A stretch of DNA of 64,000 bases from Blastococcus sp. DSM 46786 (GCF_900109665.1 NZ_FOAO01000022.1:29061-93060), one strand, 5' to 3'; shown: positions 1-9,811, counted from the stretch's first letter. The notes: a model not told the origin generated them from the letters alone. A program made the numbers and translations.

Positions 1-486
1 CCGGGACCCGCAGGCGTTGTTGCCGATCATCCCGCCGATCGTGCAGCGGTTGTGCGTGCTGGGGTCCGGGCCGAACCGCAGGCCGTGCGGGCGCGCGGCG
101 GTCTGCAGCGCGGCCTGGACCACGCCGGGGTCCACCGTCGCCGTCCGCGCCTCCGGGTCGATCGCGTGCACCCGGGAGAGGTGGCGGCTGGTGTCCAGCA
201 CCACGCCGGTGCCCACGGCGTTGCCCGCGATCGACGTGCCCGCGCCGCGAGCGGTCAGCGGCACACCGAGCGTGCGGCACACCTCCAGCGCCGCGACGAT
301 CTCGTCGGGGTGGCGCGGCCGGACCACGGCCTGGGGGAGGACGCGGTACAGCGACGCGTCGGAGGAGTACAGGGCGCGGGCCAGCCCCGAGTCGTCGACG
401 TCCCCGATGCCGGTGCGGCGCAGCGCGGCCACCACCGCCCGGCCGTCGTCGGTGCGCGTCGTCGTGTCCGCGGCCGGTGCGCTCAT
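1..486 (-). CDS. FAD-linked oxidase (GlcD/D-lactate dehydrogenase type), N-terminal part only
   Basis: The reading frame opens at an ATG (complement 484-486), starts MSAPAADTTTRTDDGRAVV, and runs off the left edge after about 162 residues. It holds the start of a PCMH-type FAD-binding domain: a VVRPRHPDEIVAAL segment, then PLTARGAGTSIAGNAVG (the flavin-binding loop) and a CTIGGMIGNNACGSR segment typical of large FAD/FMN-containing dehydrogenases such as GlcD or D-lactate dehydrogenase. Members are often about 450 residues, or about 950 when fused to a C-terminal iron-sulfur domain; the missing C-terminus prevents choosing. They oxidise 2-hydroxy acids such as lactate or glycolate at the membrane. 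The cupin gene lies 106 bp upstream on the same strand. The family call is firm; the substrate is unknown. Confidence 0.85.
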   Translation of the reverse strand, partial: MSAPAADTTTRTDDGRAVVAALRRTGIGDVDDSGLARALYSSDASLYRVLPQAVVRPRHPDEIVAALEVCRTLGVPLTARGAGTSIAGNAVGTGVVLDTSRHLSRVHAIDPEARTATVDPGVVQAALQTAARPHGLRFGPDPSTHNRCTIGGMIGNNACGSR

Positions 487-592
487 GCTGCCGAGTCTGG
501 CTCGCCCGTCCCGGACCGGCGCGCCCGGCCCCCGGGACGGCCGGGGCCGGGCACCCGCGGGTGCCCGGCCACGCCGGTGGTCGTGCGTCCGG

Positions 593-994
593 TCAGGACG
601 TCGGCGGCTCGTCCTGCCCCGACTCCTCGGCCTCGTCGGCCTCCTCCTTGGTCTTGTGCACCGCACCGTCGGCGTGCTCCGGCGGGCCGTAGACCGTGTA
701 CAGCACCAGCGGGTTCTCGCCGGTGTTGAGGAAGTTGTGCTTCGTGCCGGCGGGGACGACGACCAGGTCGCCCTGCGCCACGTTCTTCTCGCTGCCGGAG
801 ACGACGGCCTTCCCGACGCCGCTGACGAAGGTGAGGATCTGGTCGATGTCCTCGTGCGTCTCCTCGCCGATCTCACCACCCGGCGGGATGGTCATGATGA
901 CCAGCTGGGTGTTCTTCCCGGTCCAGAGGACCCGGCGGAAGTCGGGGCTCTTCTCGGCCTCGGTCGCGATCGTGTAGTGGATGACGGACGCCAT
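593..994 (-). CDS. Small cupin-domain protein
   Basis: This 133-residue protein is a single cupin barrel. Residues about 35-60 carry the first cupin motif (PPGGEIGEETHEDIDQIL, with His and Glu as possible metal ligands) and residues about 75-95 the second (GDLVVVPAGTKHNFLN). The last 25 residues are a charged tail rich in Glu, Asp and Lys. The ATG at complement 992-994 is preceded by an AGAGGAG ribosome binding site about 8 nt away. Cupins of this size are sugar-binding, isomerase-like or quercetinase-like proteins, but nothing here fixes the ligand. It lies upstream of the FAD-linked oxidase on the same strand, 106 bp away, so co-transcription is possible but not shown. Confidence 0.85.
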   Translation of the reverse strand: MASVIHYTIATEAEKSPDFRRVLWTGKNTQLVIMTIPPGGEIGEETHEDIDQILTFVSGVGKAVVSGSEKNVAQGDLVVVPAGTKHNFLNTGENPLVLYTVYGPPEHADGAVHKTKEEADEAEESGQDEPPTS

Positions 995-1369
995 GGACGG
1001 CGCTCCTCTCGTCTCGGGGACGGACGGCTGCGGCCGGCCGGGAGTGGGTCGCCGGCCGGCGATGGCCTGCTCCTGCCCTGACCGGGCCGGGAGTAGTCGT
1101 CCCGGGCAGCGGTGCCGATCACCCCCCGGGGGGCGGCACCATCCCGCCGGCGGTCATCGCGGGCGCGGCCCGGGCGCGGCGGCCTGGTACGCCTTCCCGG
1201 CATGCAGTCGGCCGGCGCGCGCAGGATCCGCCCGCGGCGGTGCCCGTCGTCCACGGCCGGGCCGTCGGTGAGGTCCGCCAGCGCGTCCACCGGCCGGGAT
1301 GCCGACCGTGGGTGAGGGAACTCACCGACCGGCGGGGAAGGTGGCGGCCGCTCGTGGTGTCCTCCTCAG
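995..1369. other. Intergenic region between divergent genes, with a GC hairpin
   Basis: This 375-bp gap separates the minus-strand cupin from the plus-strand MFS gene. No convincing coding frame is seen. The clearest structure is an inverted repeat at 1111-1140: GGTGCCG (1111-1117) pairs with CGGCACC (1134-1140) around a C6/G6 run. A shorter repeat, GGTGAG / CTCACC, lies at 1311-1326. No sigma-70-like promoter stands out. Confidence 0.4.
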
Positions 1370-2701
1370 GTGACCTCCGTCGACCGTGCCCGCCCGTCGG
1401 GTCGCGCCTACGCGATGTGGGCCGTGGGCCTGCTGGCGTACGCGGTCGCCGTCTTCCACCGCTCGTCGCTGGGCGTCGCCGCCGTGGACGCGCAGGAGCG
1501 GTTCTCCGCCGGCGCCTCCGCGGTGTCGCTGTTCCTCGTGCTGCAGCTGGCCGTCTACGCCGGCCTCCAGGTGCCGGTCGGTGTCGCGCTGGACCGCTTC
1601 GGGTCCCGCCGGATGATCTTCGCCGGCGCGGTGACCATGGCGGCCGGGCAGCTGGTGCTCTCGCTGGCGGGTGACGTGCCCACCGCGGTCGCCGCGCGCG
1701 TGCTCGTCGGCGCGGGCGACGCGATGACGTTCATCAGCGTGCTCCGGGTCGTCTCCTTCTGGTTCCCCGGGTCGGCCGCGCCGCTGATCACCCAGCTCAC
1801 CGGCATCCTCGGGCAGGTCGGCTCGATCGTCGCGGCCTACCCGCTGGTCACCCTGCTGCACACCACCTCCTGGACGGCGACCTTCCTGGGGGCGGCGGCC
1901 ACCGGCGCCCTCGTCGCGCTGCTGGTGCTCCTCGCGTTGCGGGACGCGCCCGACGGCACCACCCGCCCGGCCGTGCCGGACCTGGCCCAGCTGCGCCGGG
2001 GGCTCGCCGACACCTGGGCCGAGCCCGGCACCCGCATCGGCCTCTACACCCACCTGGTCACCCAGTTCTCGGGCACGGTGTTCGCGCTGCTGTGGGGCTA
2101 CCCCTTCCTGGTGGTCGGCCAGGGGCTCTCGCCGGGCATCGCGGCGGCCCTGCTCACGCTGCTGGTGCTGGTCGGCATGGGCGTGGGCCCGGCGCTGGGC
2201 CGGCTCTGCGCCCGGTGGCCGCTGCGCCGCTCGGTCCTGGTCTTCGGCATCCTCGCGGCGACGGCGAGCGCCTGGACCCTCGTGCTCCTGTGGCCCGGCC
2301 GTGCCCCGCTGCCGCTGCTCGTGCTGCTGGTCGTCGTCCTGGGCACCAACGGGCCCGGGTCGATGATCGGCTTCGACTACGCCCGCACCGAGAACCCGGT
2401 GGAGCGGCAGGGCAGCGCGAGCGGCGTGGTCAACGTCGGCGGCTTCGTGGCCTCGCTGCTGACCATCCTGGCCGTCGGGGCGGTGCTGGACCTGCTCACC
2501 CCGGGCGCCTCGACCGCCTACGACCTGGACGCCTTCCGGGCCGCGTTCTCCGTCCAGTACCTGTTCTGGGCGATCGGGCTGGCCGGGGTGGTGCGGCACC
2601 GCAAGCAGCTCCGCGCCCGGCTGGCCCGGGACGGCGTGGTGCTGCAGCCCCTGCACGTCGCGGTCCGGCAGCGGCTGCGCGGGGGCCCCTCGGCCGGCTG
2701 A
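1370..2701 (+). CDS. MFS transporter
   Basis: This 443-residue membrane protein has about 12 hydrophobic segments and typical Major Facilitator features. After helix 2 comes DRFGSRR, the loop 2-3 motif that usually reads G-x-x-x-D-R-x-G-R-R. A long cytoplasmic stretch around residues 190-215 (RDAPDGTTRPAVPDLAQLRRG) divides the N and C halves. The N-terminus (AMWAVGLLAYAVAVFHRSS) begins helix 1. The start is GTG at 1370; no good ribosome binding site is visible, so the start is uncertain. Substrate cannot be read from sequence. The next gene begins a gluconate kinase/permease pair, but this gene is separated from it by about 75 bp and need not be functionally linked. Confidence 0.85.
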   Translation: MTSVDRARPSGRAYAMWAVGLLAYAVAVFHRSSLGVAAVDAQERFSAGASAVSLFLVLQLAVYAGLQVPVGVALDRFGSRRMIFAGAVTMAAGQLVLSLAGDVPTAVAARVLVGAGDAMTFISVLRVVSFWFPGSAAPLITQLTGILGQVGSIVAAYPLVTLLHTTSWTATFLGAAATGALVALLVLLALRDAPDGTTRPAVPDLAQLRRGLADTWAEPGTRIGLYTHLVTQFSGTVFALLWGYPFLVVGQGLSPGIAAALLTLLVLVGMGVGPALGRLCARWPLRRSVLVFGILAATASAWTLVLLWPGRAPLPLLVLLVVVLGTNGPGSMIGFDYARTENPVERQGSASGVVNVGGFVASLLTILAVGAVLDLLTPGASTAYDLDAFRAAFSVQYLFWAIGLAGVVRHRKQLRARLARDGVVLQPLHVAVRQRLRGGPSAG

Positions 2702-2776
2702 CCGGAACGGCCTGTTGCCGCTCCGCTCGTGCACGGGCACGATGCGGCCAGCGGACGAGCCGGTGAGGGGGTGCCC

Positions 2777-4330
2777 GTGGACGTCGTGGTCGGGCTGGAC
2801 TCGGGCACCACGGCGACGAAGGCGGTCACCGCGGGCACCGACGGCCGCGTCCGCGACGTCGCCAGCGTGGCCTACCCGCTGCTCGTCCCCGCCCCCGGTC
2901 GCGCCGAGCTCGACGCCGGGCGGCTGACCGCGGCCGCCGTCGAGGCGCTGGGGGAGGTCGCCGCCCTGGCCCGCGACCGCGGTGACACCGTCGTCGCCGT
3001 CTCGCTCAGCGCGGCGATGCACGGCCTGGTGCCCATGGACGACGAGGGCAGCCCGCTGGGGCCGGTGGTGACCTGGGCCGACGACCGCGCCGCGCAGTGG
3101 GCCCAGGCGCTGGTGGCCGACGGTCGCGCCGCCGACCTGCACGCCCGCACCGGCACCCCGGTGCACGCGATGTCGCCGCTGGTGAAGCTCTCGTGGGAAC
3201 GCGCGGAGGACGCCACGCGGGTGGCCGGCGTGCCCCGCTGGGGCGGGGTCAAGGAGCTGGTGGTGGCCGCCCTCTGCGGCGGCCGGCACGTGCTCGACCG
3301 GTCCTGCGCGTCGGCCACCGGCCTCTACGACATCCGCGGCGGGCGCTGGGACGAGGAGGCGATGAGCATCGCCGGCGTGCGCCCCGGGCAGCTGGGCGAG
3401 GTGCTGCCGACGACGGCGGTGCTGCCCGGCCTGCGGTCGGAGGTGGCCGCCGCCACCGGCCTGCCACCCGATCTGCCCGTGGTGGTCGGCGCCTCCGACG
3501 GGGTGCTGGCCAACCTGGGCGTCGGCGCCGTGCGCTCGGACGTCGCGGCCGTGTCGCTGGGCACCAGCGGGGCGATGCGCGTCGTCGTCCCGCGCCCGAC
3601 GGTGGACCCGGGCCGCCGGCTCTTCTGCTACGCGCTCACCGACGACGCCTGGGTCGTCGGCGGGGCGATCAACAACGGCGGCTCCGTGGTGCGCTGGGCC
3701 GCCCAGGCGCTCGCCGCCGGCCCCGAGGGCTCGGCGGGTCCCGAGGGCGAGGCCGCCGACGATCTCGACGCCCGACTGCTCGAGGAGGCCGCGGCGGTGC
3801 CGGTCGGCAGCTCCGGGCTGCTGTGCCTGCCCTACCTGCTCGGCGAGCGGGCGCCCTGGTGGCGGTCGGGGATGCGGGGGGCCTACCTGGGGCTGCGCCG
3901 CGAGCACCGCCGCCCGCACCTGGTGCGCGCCGCCGTCGAGGGGGTGTGCCAGCAGCTGGCGCTGGTGCGCGACGCCTTCGCCGCGACGGACGTGCCGGTG
4001 CGCGAGGTGCGCGCCACCGGCGGTGCGGTGGCCTCCCCGCTGTGGATCCGCACGCTCGCCTCCGCCCTGGACCTGCCGGTGCGGGTGGCCGACTCCCCGG
4101 AGGGCACCGGGCTCGGCGCCTGCCTGCTCGGCTGGCACGCCCTCGGCGCGCTGCCCGACCTCACCGCGGCCACCGCGCTGGTCGCCGTCCACGAGCCGGT
4201 GCGGCCCGACCCGCACGCCGTGGACGTCTACCGGCAGCTGCGCCCCCTCGTCGACCGGTCCACCACGGCCCTGGCCGACGTCCTCACCGCCCTCGACGCG
4301 CTGGACGACGCACCGCCACCACCCACCTGA
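2777..4330 (+). CDS. gntK: FGGY-family gluconokinase
   Basis: This 517-residue protein has the actin-like fold of FGGY carbohydrate kinases. The phosphate-1 loop is at the N-terminus (GLDSGTTATKAV), the catalytic Asp region is TWADDRAAQWA near residue 100, and an ATP-binding stretch reads GASDGVLANLGVGA then SLGTSGAMR. The C-terminal FGGY part includes EVRATGGAVASPLW. The kinase phosphorylates gluconate to 6-phosphogluconate, feeding the pentose-phosphate pathway. I chose GTG at 2777 because GAGGGG sits 6 nt upstream and the protein then begins just before VVVGLDSGTT; an in-frame ATG at 2729 would add 16 unconserved residues. The GntP permease begins 15 bp downstream, which strongly supports gluconate as substrate over xylulose or glycerol. 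Confidence 0.88.
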   Translation: MDVVVGLDSGTTATKAVTAGTDGRVRDVASVAYPLLVPAPGRAELDAGRLTAAAVEALGEVAALARDRGDTVVAVSLSAAMHGLVPMDDEGSPLGPVVTWADDRAAQWAQALVADGRAADLHARTGTPVHAMSPLVKLSWERAEDATRVAGVPRWGGVKELVVAALCGGRHVLDRSCASATGLYDIRGGRWDEEAMSIAGVRPGQLGEVLPTTAVLPGLRSEVAAATGLPPDLPVVVGASDGVLANLGVGAVRSDVAAVSLGTSGAMRVVVPRPTVDPGRRLFCYALTDDAWVVGGAINNGGSVVRWAAQALAAGPEGSAGPEGEAADDLDARLLEEAAAVPVGSSGLLCLPYLLGERAPWWRSGMRGAYLGLRREHRRPHLVRAAVEGVCQQLALVRDAFAATDVPVREVRATGGAVASPLWIRTLASALDLPVRVADSPEGTGLGACLLGWHALGALPDLTAATALVAVHEPVRPDPHAVDVYRQLRPLVDRSTTALADVLTALDALDDAPPPPT

Positions 4331-4345
4331 TCCTGCGGAGGACCC

Positions 4346-5806
<1,461 letters not shown>

Positions 5807-5863
5807 CGGCGGCCGGCGGGGGGCACCTCCTGCGCCGGGCTCCCGGGCGCGCCATAGTGGGGC

Positions 5864-7438
5864 ATGCCGCTCCTCCCACGTGCCGCGGCCGCCGGCCTCG
5901 GCGCGCTCGCCGCCGTCGCCGTCCGTGACCTGCTGCAGCGGGAGCACACGCTGCTGCGCAACTACCCGCTGGTGGGGCACGCCCGCTACCTGCTGGAGTC
6001 GATCGGGCCGGAGCTGCGCCAGTACCTGGTCGCCGGCAACAACGAGGAGCGCCCGTTCACCCGCGACCAGCGGCGCTGGGTCTACGCCTCGAGCAAGCGG
6101 GCCAACAACTACTTCGCCTTCGGCACCGACAACGACCTGGAGTTCACCGCCGGCTACCCGGTGATCAACCACCGCACCTTCGGGCCGGCCGTGCCGGCGA
6201 CCGACGTGCACGCGGGGCAGGACGTCGACCTGCCCTGCGCCAAGGTGCTCGGGGCCGCCCGCGGGCGGGCCGCCGCCTTCCGGCCGCCGTCGGTGGTGAA
6301 CATCAGCGCGATGAGCTTCGGCTCCCTGTCGGCGCAGGCGGTGGAGGCGCTCAACCGGGGGGCGGCGCTGGCCGGCTGCCTGCACAACACGGGGGAGGGG
6401 GGCATCTCCCGGCACCACCGCCACGGCGGCGACCTGGTCTTCCAGATCGGCACCGCGTACTTCGGCTGCCGCGACGAGCACGGCCGCTTCGACCTGGACC
6501 GGCTGAAGGACCTCGTCGCCGGTACGCCGGTGCGGGCGCTGGAGATCAAGCTCAGCCAGGGCGCGAAGCCAGGCCTCGGCGGCGTGCTCCCCGCGGCCAA
6601 GGTGTCGGCGGAGATCGCGGCGGCGCGCGGGGTGCCCGAGGGGGTGGACTGCATCAGCCCCTCGCGGCACGCCGAGTTCTCCGACGCCGACAGCCTGCTG
6701 GACTGGGTGGAGCTGCTGGCCGCCGAGACCGGCCTGCCGGTCGGCATCAAGTCCGCCGTCGGGGACATGGCGTTCTGGGAGGAGCTGACCGACCTGATGG
6801 CGGCCGGCGACCGCGGGGTCGACTTCGTGACCGTCGACGGCGGGGAGGGCGGCACCGGCGCCGCACCGCTGATCTTCACCGACTCGGTGTCGCTGCCGTT
6901 CCAGCTCGGGTTCGCCCGGGTCCACGCGACGTTCGCGCGCAAGGGGCTGGCCGAGGCCGTGGTGTTCGTCGGCGCCGGCAAGCTCGGGCTGCCCGACAAC
7001 GCGGTGGTGGCCTTCGCGCTGGGCTGCGACATGGTGAACGTGGGCCGGGAGGCGATGCTCGCGATCGGCTGCATCCAGGCGCAGAAGTGCCACACCGACA
7101 CCTGCCCGACCGGGGTGGCGACCCAGAACGCATGGCTCACCCGCGGGCTGGACCCGGAGCTGAAGTCGGTGCGCGCGGCCAACTACATCAGCACCCTGCG
7201 CCGCGACCTGGTGAAGGTGTCCGAGGCGTGCGGCGTCGCGCACCCCGGCCTCATCGACACCGGGTCGGTGGAGGTGCTCACCGGGCGCACCACGTCCTCG
7301 CCGCTGCGCGAGGTGTACGGCTACGAGCCGGAGTGGGGCCTGCCCTCGCCCGCGGACCGGGCCGCGATCACCGCGCTCATGACGGGGGAGGCGCCCGAGG
7401 GCGGCAGCGCGCCGCCGTCGCCGGACGCCGTCGGCTGA
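5864..7438 (+). CDS. FMN-binding glutamate synthase-like protein
   Basis: This 524-residue protein corresponds to the central FMN-binding domain of glutamate synthase as a stand-alone protein (GltB2/COG0069 type). A hydrophobic N-terminus is followed by SAMSFGSLSAQAVEALNRGA near residue 150, HNTGEGGISRHH, a barrel loop DGGEGGTGAAPLIF and the cysteine cluster CHTDTCPTGVATQ that in true GltB binds a 3Fe-4S centre. It lacks the amidotransferase domain, so it cannot by itself hydrolyse glutamine; stand-alone members have no settled physiological role. The ATG at 5864 follows GTGGGGC. It lies 57 bp after gntP on the same strand, possibly in the same transcript, with no obvious metabolic link to gluconate. 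Confidence 0.85.
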   Translation: MPLLPRAAAAGLGALAAVAVRDLLQREHTLLRNYPLVGHARYLLESIGPELRQYLVAGNNEERPFTRDQRRWVYASSKRANNYFAFGTDNDLEFTAGYPVINHRTFGPAVPATDVHAGQDVDLPCAKVLGAARGRAAAFRPPSVVNISAMSFGSLSAQAVEALNRGAALAGCLHNTGEGGISRHHRHGGDLVFQIGTAYFGCRDEHGRFDLDRLKDLVAGTPVRALEIKLSQGAKPGLGGVLPAAKVSAEIAAARGVPEGVDCISPSRHAEFSDADSLLDWVELLAAETGLPVGIKSAVGDMAFWEELTDLMAAGDRGVDFVTVDGGEGGTGAAPLIFTDSVSLPFQLGFARVHATFARKGLAEAVVFVGAGKLGLPDNAVVAFALGCDMVNVGREAMLAIGCIQAQKCHTDTCPTGVATQNAWLTRGLDPELKSVRAANYISTLRRDLVKVSEACGVAHPGLIDTGSVEVLTGRTTSSPLREVYGYEPEWGLPSPADRAAITALMTGEAPEGGSAPPSPDAVG

Positions 7439-7462
7439 TTCGCCGGACTCCTCGGGACCGTA

Positions 7463-7476
7463 TTACGGATCCGTAA
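7463..7476. promoter_or_regulatory. Perfect 14-bp palindrome, candidate repressor operator
   Basis: TTACGGATCCGTAA is a perfect palindrome in the 139-bp gap before the small lipoprotein gene. It is clearly more AT-rich than its surroundings and has the length and symmetry of a TetR-family operator. No regulator gene is adjacent, so its cognate protein is unknown. Confidence 0.5.
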
Positions 7477-7577
7477 ATGTGGGTGCGGGGCGGGGATGAG
7501 GCGAAGGGGTCGCGGACACAGGTCCCGTGGCACCACCCCGTTGCCGGTTGCGGCCGGCCGACCCGGAGGAGAACCCC

Positions 7578-7754
7578 ATGAGCCGTACCGCTCTGCCCAA
7601 CCGTCGCTGGCGCTCGGCGGCCGCCGGGGTCGCCATCGCGGCGGCTTCGTTCACCATGGCCGCCTGCGGTGGTGAGGAGCCGCTCGACGAGGGCGGCATC
7701 GTGGAGGAGGAAGGCGGCGGCGAGGAGGGCGTCCTCGAGGAGGAAGAGGACTGA
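7578..7754 (+). CDS. Tiny acidic secreted protein or lipoprotein
   Basis: This 58-residue product has a twin-arginine-free export signal: a basic N-terminus (MSRTALPNRRWRSAAAG), a hydrophobic core and a cysteine in MAACGGEE at about residue 32 that could be a lipobox, although Met-Ala-Ala-Cys is a weak match to the usual Leu-x-x-Cys. The mature part is only about 26 residues, almost all Glu, Gly and Asp, ending EEEED. The ATG at 7578 has a strong GGAGGAG 6 nt upstream, and the preceding gap holds a perfect palindrome. I know of no function; such acidic stubs could bind cations at the membrane surface, but that is a guess. A longer frame from 7527 exists but lacks a site this good. Confidence 0.65.
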   Translation: MSRTALPNRRWRSAAAGVAIAAASFTMAACGGEEPLDEGGIVEEEGGGEEGVLEEEED

Positions 7755-7799
7755 CCCGCCGCCGGCCGGTGCCGTGCGGGCACGGCACCGGCCGGCACC

Positions 7800-8414
7800 T
7801 CAGCTCCCGCGGAGCAGGTCCTCGAAGGAGGTCGCGGGGTCGGCGAACGGATCGGCCGGGGCGGCCGGGGGGCGGCCGGCCACCAGGTCGGCGAGCTCGA
7901 CGGCCGCGCGGCGCACCCGGCCGGTCAGCCCCGGCGTCGCGGTGTCCCCACCCGCCCAGTCCTCCGGGGCGGCGAAGACGGCCGTGGGGACCACCGTCGC
8001 GCGCAGGTGGGCGAACAGCGGCCGCATGGCGTGCTCCAGCGCCAGCGAGTGCCGGGCGGTGCCGGCGGTGGCCCCCAGGAGCACCGGCTTCCCGGTCAGC
8101 GCGTCCCTCTCCAGGACGTCGATGAAGGTCGTGAACGGCCCGCTGTAGGACGCCGAGATGATCGGCGTGACGGCGATCAGCCCGTCCGCAACGGACTGGA
8201 ACGGCCTTCCTGCCGGGTCCCGCCGCGAGCGGAGCGAGGAGTGGGGGGCAGGGAGGTCCTCCTACTGCCGCAACTCGACGACCTCGACGGTGACCGCGAC
8301 GCCGCGCTCGCGCAGCGCCCCGACCGTCGCCGTCGTGAGCCGGTCGGCCAGCAGCCGGGTGGACGACGGCGTCGACAGCCCGGCGCTGACCACCGCGAGG
8401 GTGTGGGTCCTCAT
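7800..8414 (-). pseudogene. Interrupted FMN reductase (CE1759-type partner of the LLM monooxygenase)
   Basis: Read from ATG at complement 8412-8414 (GGAGG 4 nt upstream), the frame gives MRTHTLAVVSAGLSTPSSTR, the flavodoxin-like start of an NAD(P)H-dependent FMN reductase. At codon 51 it meets TAG (complement 8262-8264) after VEVVELRQ. The same frame then resumes recognisable reductase sequence, DGLIAVTPIISASYSGPF, and continues to TGA at 7800. The roughly 27 codons between the two conserved parts (8190-8275) translate to low-complexity sequence and coincide with a hairpin repeat element shared with 18527-18579. So the element appears to have replaced a short coding segment and introduced a stop. 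A C-terminal piece could still be made from an internal start, but it would lack the N-terminal flavin loop. A sequencing error at the TAG cannot be excluded. Confidence 0.75.
8205..8256 (-). repeat. Hairpin repeat element, copy 1 (inside the broken FMN reductase)
   Basis: On the minus strand CCTCCCTGCC (8247-8256) and GGCAGGAAGG (8205-8214) form a 10-bp stem with one mismatch around a loop containing CCCCACTCCTCGC, GCTCGC and GGGACCC. The other copy at 18527-18579 shares the loop and the following GGCCGTTCCAG but has a different stem sequence that still pairs. This suggests a REP-like element whose fold is conserved. Confidence 0.7.
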
Positions 8415-8445
8415 CGGACCTCCACCTCGTCCCGCACCCGGCCGG

Positions 8446-9558
8446 TCACGTCGTCGGCGGGGCGTGCACCGTGCGGTCCGCAGCGCCGCCGGCGGCGGCG
8501 ACCCGCGAGGCGTGGGTCGGCGCGTCGGGGACGTGCGCGGGCTTGAGCGCGGCGAACTCGCGGCGCAGCACCGGGACGACCTCCTCGCCCAGGATGTCCA
8601 GCTGCTCGAGGACGGTCTTCAGCGGCAGCCCGGCGTGGTCGATGAGGAACAGCTGGCGCTGGTAGTCGCCGACGTAGTCGCGGAAGCCCAGCGTCCGCTC
8701 GATCACCTGCTGCGGGCTGCCCACGGTCAGCGGGGTCTCCCGGCTGAAGTCCTCCAGCGAGGGGCCGTGGCCGTAGACGGGGGCGTTGTCGAAGTACGGC
8801 CGGAACTCGGCGACGGCGTCCTGGCTGTTCTTCCGCATGAACACCTGCCCGCCGAGCCCGACGATCGCCTGGTCGGCGGCGCCGTGGCCGTAGTGCTCGT
8901 ACCGGCGGCGGTAGAACTCGACCATCTTCTGCGTGTGCTCCGGCGGCCAGAAGATGTGGTTGTGGAAGAAGCCGTCGCCGTAGTACGCGGCCTGCTCGGC
9001 GATCTGCGGGGAGCGGATCGAGCCGTGCCACACGAACGGCGGGACGCCGTCGAGCGGGCGGGGCGTGGAGGTGAAACCCTGCAGGGGCGTGCGGAACCGG
9101 CCGGACCAGTCGACGACGTCCTCGGTCCAGAGCCGGCGCAGCAGCGCGTAGTTCTCCACCGCCAGTTCGATGCCGTTGCGGATGTCCTGCCCGAACCACG
9201 GGTAGACCGGGCCGGTGTTGCCGCGGCCCATCATCAGGTCCACCCGGCCGTCGGCCAGGTGCTGCAGCATCGCGTAGTCCTCGGCGATCTTCACCGGGTC
9301 GTTGGTGGTGATCAACGTCGTCGAGGTCGACAGCTGGAGCTTCGAGGTCCGCGCCGCGATCCAGGCCAGCGTCGTCGTGGGGGAGGAGGAGAAGAACGGC
9401 GGGTTGTGGTGCTCGCCCAGGGCGAAGACGTCGAGCCCCACCTCCTCGGCCTTCTGTGCGATCGCCAGCACCGCCTTCAGCCGCTCGGCCTCGGTGGGGG
9501 TGCGGCCGGTCGTGGGGTCGGTGGTGATGTCGCTGACGGTGAAGACGCCGAACTGCAT
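8446..9558 (-). CDS. LLM-class flavin-dependent monooxygenase, CE1758 type
   Basis: This 370-residue protein is a luciferase-like monooxygenase with an (alpha/beta)8 barrel. Family signs are the N-terminus MQFGVFTVSDI, EEVGLDVFALGEHHNPPF near residue 45, a substrate/flavin loop LMMGRGNTGPVYPWFG and PFVWHGSIRSPQIAEQAA. It matches the group usually encoded next to its own FMN reductase, which would supply reduced FMN so this enzyme can oxygenate an unknown substrate. Here the reductase gene 31 bp downstream is interrupted, so another reductase would have to supply FMNH2. I placed the start at ATG 9556-9558 (MQFGVF) because family members begin there; an upstream in-frame ATG would add ten residues. 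The upstream DNA near 9570-9600 is unusually AT-rich and may hold the promoter. Confidence 0.85.
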   Translation of the reverse strand: MQFGVFTVSDITTDPTTGRTPTEAERLKAVLAIAQKAEEVGLDVFALGEHHNPPFFSSSPTTTLAWIAARTSKLQLSTSTTLITTNDPVKIAEDYAMLQHLADGRVDLMMGRGNTGPVYPWFGQDIRNGIELAVENYALLRRLWTEDVVDWSGRFRTPLQGFTSTPRPLDGVPPFVWHGSIRSPQIAEQAAYYGDGFFHNHIFWPPEHTQKMVEFYRRRYEHYGHGAADQAIVGLGGQVFMRKNSQDAVAEFRPYFDNAPVYGHGPSLEDFSRETPLTVGSPQQVIERTLGFRDYVGDYQRQLFLIDHAGLPLKTVLEQLDILGEEVVPVLRREFAALKPAHVPDAPTHASRVAAAGGAADRTVHAPPTT

Positions 9559-9811
9559 CTCGAGCTCCAAATCTGGTTGAGAGTGCAATCATCTCTGCCC
9601 GGGTCAACACGCGTCCCCGCCCGGCTATGCCCGCTCGCCCCGACGCGGGTGCGGAGGCGCCGTGCACGCGTTCCGTGACCGGTCCGGTACACCCCGCCGT
9701 GGCACCACCGGGCCCACCGCGACACGGGTCACGGAGCCGTCACGGTGAGCCGCGCGCCCGGTGGCGCTCTGGCAGATTCCGCTCCACCTACTTCCCAGGG
9801 GGGCCATCCGG

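Noticed and set aside
892..1290. Possible extra gene upstream of the cupin on the minus strand
   Set aside because: No ribosome binding site or domain, overlaps the cupin in another frame, and composition is that of a GC-rich shadow.
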